Below are positions 60,441-64,000 of a stretch of 64,000 nucleotides of DNA, in pieces. Position numbers and translations under genes: made by a program. The notes under the pieces are model-generated. The model worked only from the letters and a program-made list of their open reading frames with translations, was not told the origin of the DNA and did no database searches. The first letter of the stretch is position 1, and each line of letters opens with the position of its first letter. Source of the stretch: Poronia punctata (Eukaryota; Ascomycota; Sordariomycetes; Xylariales; Xylariaceae); NCBI GenBank assembly GCA_022579005.1, contig MU401467.1, positions 270,995-334,994 on the forward strand, read 5' to 3'.

Positions 60441-63400
60441 GTATAAGAAACTAAATATTTATGTTTATAAAATATTTATGTTTTAATAGTCTTAATGTAG
60501 TTAATAAGGTTAAGGGTATTAAAAGGGATTTTAATACTTGCTATTTTTTTTTTAACTACATTCTTATTTTTTTGTACTTTTGCTTTTAATTTATAGGCGA
60601 TTTACTATTGCTTTAATTCTTATTTGCATTTAATTTGTTATAATAAAGAACTTAAGTATTTAGTTAAAAGTCCTTTTTGTAAACAAATTTATAAAGTTAT
60701 TTTTTTTATTAATTTAACGTACCTTTGCAATCTCCTTTTTTTTATAAGATTTTTATAGCAATATTATATTAATTATAAAGCGTTTTTTTTGTATACTTTT
60801 AAGCTTTATAAAATATTAGTAAAGCGACTTAAAATTAGTACAAAGTACTAAAAAAATTAAAAATAATTTAAGTACTTTAAAAATTAAGTATAAGGTAGTA
60901 TGTAAAATAATAGCGCTATTAACTTTATTAACTATATTATATAGTTTACTAGCAAAAATAAATTAAATAATGCGCTTATATTTACTTAAGTTTTAGTATA
61001 TAATATTGCTAATAATTTTATATTTGTTTTGCTTATAATTTAAAATTAATTTAGTAGCAAAAATAATAATAAAACTAATTTAAAAGCTTAGGTCGGTATT
61101 GTTAGCAAATAATCTATTTATAAAAATAAATAGCTTTGCTTTTGTTAAGTTTAAAAGTATATATGTTAATTTGCAGTGCTTATTTTTAATTTACTAGTTA
61201 ATTTGCTTGTTTAACGCTTAAATATTGTTTTTTATAAGTTTAGTAACCTATATAGCTGTTAATAAGTTAAATATAGCTTTAAGTTAACATATATTGCTAA
61301 TATATGCACTACGTGCCTTTTAGCTAACATATTGCTAAGAAGTATTAATTAAAATAAAGTTAATTTTAGTTAAATTTTTTGCTTAACTTTTTTATATAAA
61401 AATTACTTTTTTATTTTAAAAAGTAATTTTTATACTATTAAACTTAATAGCTTATTTTTTATTAAAAAATTGCTTTAGTTTTGCTTTAAATTTAGCTTTA
61501 AAAAGTTTGCTTTCTTTTTTAGCTAAAAACGCTAATATAGCAAATAATAAAGTATTATTTATTTATATTATAATAATGCTAAATTTATTATGTTTACTTT
61601 TTATAAATAATAAGCAAAGGTTATAAGTTAATATTACTATTTTAAGTTAATTTTAGTAGTATTTATAATAGGTTTAAAACTAATATAAATTAAATTTAGC
61701 TAAACTATAAAAAAGGCAAAGTAAATAAAAAATAGTACTTTTAAAATATTTTTTTTTAAGTTTAATAAGTAAATATATATATATAATATAAAAAAAGGTA
61801 TTTTTTAACTATATATATGCTTATATAATGTTTTTTAGTTTACTATAAGCATTATAGTTTTAAATTAAAAATAGTATAAGTATAAGTATAACTTATTAAC
61901 TTATTTATTAAATAGTTAAAGCTTAATATAAAACCGTTTTTTTTTTATAGTTATTATAGCTTTAAACTACTAATTATAATTTTTTATAAAGCTAAGTAGT
62001 TTTACTTTTAATTTTGCGTACTATTTAAAACAAAAATAGCTTAATATTTAAGTACGTTTTAAAGTTAAAATAAATAAACTTAAATACTTTTATGCTTAAA
62101 AGATTATTAATTTTTAAAGCGTTAAATTTTTTAAAAGGTAAACTAAAAGTAAAAATAATGCTTTTATTTTATAGCTTTAATAATAATTAAAAATCTGCTT
62201 TTTTTTTTGCGTTTAAATATATTTTTAGTACTATTATGTACTTAAATTATATTGTTAAAAAGTACTATAATATAATAATTATTATTTTATTTTTTTTTAG
62301 TTTTTTGTAAAAGTAGTAAATAACTGCTAAAGTAGTAAAAGGTTATAAGTTTTTTACTTTTGCTAAAAGTATATTTTAATTTATACTTGCTTTATAGTTA
62401 GTTTAGTTTGCGTTTGCTAAAAATTTGTTTATGTGTTAATATAGTTTTACTTATATATAATAAAACTTTATTAGTTTGTTAACTATATTAACAATAACGT
62501 CTTTACTTTTAATTGCTTAAACTTTAAAAAAACTATTTTATTTTTGCTTTTTTTGCTAAATAAAAACTTTACTTTATAAAGGAAAAGTAAAAACAAAAAA
62601 TAAATCAGGGCTATTTTAGGTATTAAGTGCACATAATACGTTCGCTTTTGCTTTTTTATTTTAAATAGCTTTTATAGCCTTTTAAATAGCTTTTATATGC
62701 TAGATAATTTTAGGTAATAGTAGCAAATTATAATTAATTTACAAATAAGTACTAAATACTAACAAGGTAAGTACTAGTTTATTAAGTTTTATAGTATTAT
62801 TAAAAGCTTTTACTACTATTTATAAAATTAATTTGTTATTGTTTTAGTAGCTAATTTTTTTTTTAATTATATTAAAAGCATAGCATAAAAAAGCATATAT
62901 GCGTTTAATTTTGCTAAGTGCTTAATATACTTTAATAAGCATTTTTTTATATATAATTTTTATAATCTTAGCACTAGTTTAAAACTTTTTTAAAGCAAAG
63001 TTAATACTAAAGTTATATATTATATAATTAAGCAGTTTTTAATAAACGTTAGTTTAGCACTTATAAAATATATTTTATGCTTTATATGCTTTTATTATTT
63101 AAATAAAAGTTATAGCTTAAAATAACGTAGCTAAATTAATAATGTAAAAAACTTGTTTTTTGTTAATTTAAACTACGTTAACAATAACTTTATAATTAAA
63201 TTTATAGTTATTTTTTAAAGTAAATTTAAAGCATTTAAGCGCTAGGTTATACGTTTAGCAATAGTAGCAAAATTTCTAGATTTTTTTTAAAATAAAATAA
63301 TTTACTTTATAACTTGCTATAGTTAACATTTACTTTAGTTTTGCTGCTTTAAAATGCTTAAATTGTTTATAAAGCTAGTATAACTTAGTTTTAGTAAAAT

Positions 63401-64000
63401 ATATAATTATTTTGTTAAAGTGTATATTAAAAAATAAATGTTTTTATTTATAAATAACCAGTATTGTATTGCTATTGCTTTAAACAATAATATTTTTAGT
63501 ATTATTAAAATAAGCACTAACGTAGTTAGCGTTGCGCAGCAAAAATAAAAAAAAGGTAAGCGTATTTAAAATATAATACGTAGTTGTTTTAAAAAGGTTT
63601 TATATTTAAATTATGCTAATATTTTTAATAATACTGCTGCTACTAAATTTAATATAAACTTTGCCTAGTTTTTATATTACATTTACTTTTAGATTTAAGC
63701 ATAAATACGCTTTTAATTGTGCTTTTTTAACCGTTAAATAGTTAAAAGCACTTATATCTTATAATTTGCCTTAGTATTCTACTTTATACAAATCTTTTAA
63801 AATAAATTAATCTGCTAGCGTTTTAGCTTTAAATTGCTATATATTTTTGCTTATAACGCAATATATATATATAGCGTTTATTAAAAATTAAATAAATTTT
63901 TTTGCTATTTTATTGTTAATTTTATTTTATTTATAGTTTAAATTTAAAACAGTTTTAAAAATACCTTTTATATTTATTAAATATTAAAAAAATATTTTAA

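Larger units (their letters stand above)
56893..64000. other. AT-rich, ORF-free block (RIP-like heterochromatin)
   Basis: From about 56893 the sequence changes abruptly to almost pure A/T with no open frame over about 60 codons in any frame, and continues past the window end. C and G survive mainly in GC steps (GCT, GCA, AGC) and in ACT/AGT words; ACA, TCA, CC and GG are rare. This is what heavy C-to-T mutation on both strands leaves behind and fits RIP of repeated DNA, as in AT isochores of filamentous ascomycetes. The part after about 60440 is somewhat less extreme, with more TTTGCTTTT and GTA/CGT words, suggesting two differently aged or different elements. I cannot identify the original transposons. 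A centromeric or subtelomeric position is possible but not shown. Confidence 0.85.

Noticed and set aside
56893..64000. Mitochondrial DNA or a plasmid as source of the AT-rich block
   Set aside because: There are no long frames under any code, no rRNA/tRNA-like segments and no GC clusters of mitochondrial type; the C/G context pattern fits RIP better.

Overview
The window looks like nuclear DNA of a filamentous ascomycete (Pezizomycotina; I lean to Sordariomycetes, but that is inference). The grounds are: 12 protein genes, 9 of them recognisable orthologues of conserved fungal genes; short introns of about 50-110 nt with CTAAC or CTGAC branch sites; GTAAGT-like donors; a short TTAGGG tract; and a final 7 kb of extremely AT-rich, ORF-free DNA typical of repeat-induced point mutation (RIP). 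Every spliced model below was assembled by hand, and apart from the one pseudogene every model gives an intact frame (total coding length divisible by 3).

Layout. 0.3-3.75 kb, minus: TBC-domain Rab GAP. 3.75-8.8 kb: gene-free. 8.8-11.4 kb, minus: ankyrin + DIL (dilute) domain protein. 12.7-14.5 kb, minus: mitochondrial ClpX/Mcx1-type unfoldase, divergent from the glycogen branching enzyme at 15.6-18.2 kb, plus. The latter is convergent with ORC5 (18.6-20.2 kb, minus), whose promoter carries MluI-box-like sites. 20.2-24.6 kb: gene-poor. 24.6-25.9 kb, plus: secreted GH18 class III chitinase, convergent with an SVOP-like MFS transporter (26.8-28.7 kb, minus). 31.4-40.9 kb, plus: one giant gene (3087 aa) of the uncharacterised DUF6606/DUF3638/DUF3645 family with helicase-like ATPase motifs. 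43.1-44.7 kb, plus: a saccharopine-dehydrogenase-like gene broken by a frameshift. 46.5-47.3 kb, plus: DUF3632 protein. 48.0-50.4 kb, minus: ankyrin protein with a Clr5-like N terminus and a (His-Asp)10 tract. 50.4-55.9 kb: gene-free. 55.9-56.5 kb, minus: frataxin. 56.9-64 kb: AT-rich heterochromatin-like block with a small GC-richer island at 60.15-60.44 kb that may be an LTR remnant.

The genes do not form an operon or a secondary-metabolite cluster. They are mostly housekeeping (vesicle traffic, mitochondrial proteostasis and Fe-S/iron handling, glycogen synthesis, replication initiation) with a few fast-evolving accessory genes (chitinase, MFS, DUF3632, ankyrin/Clr5, broken reductase). The most unusual things are the giant ATPase-like protein of unknown role, the decaying reductase gene, the cell-cycle-box inverted repeat upstream of ORC5, and the sharp boundary between frataxin and the AT-rich block. 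I found no tRNA, rRNA, CRISPR or defence island.
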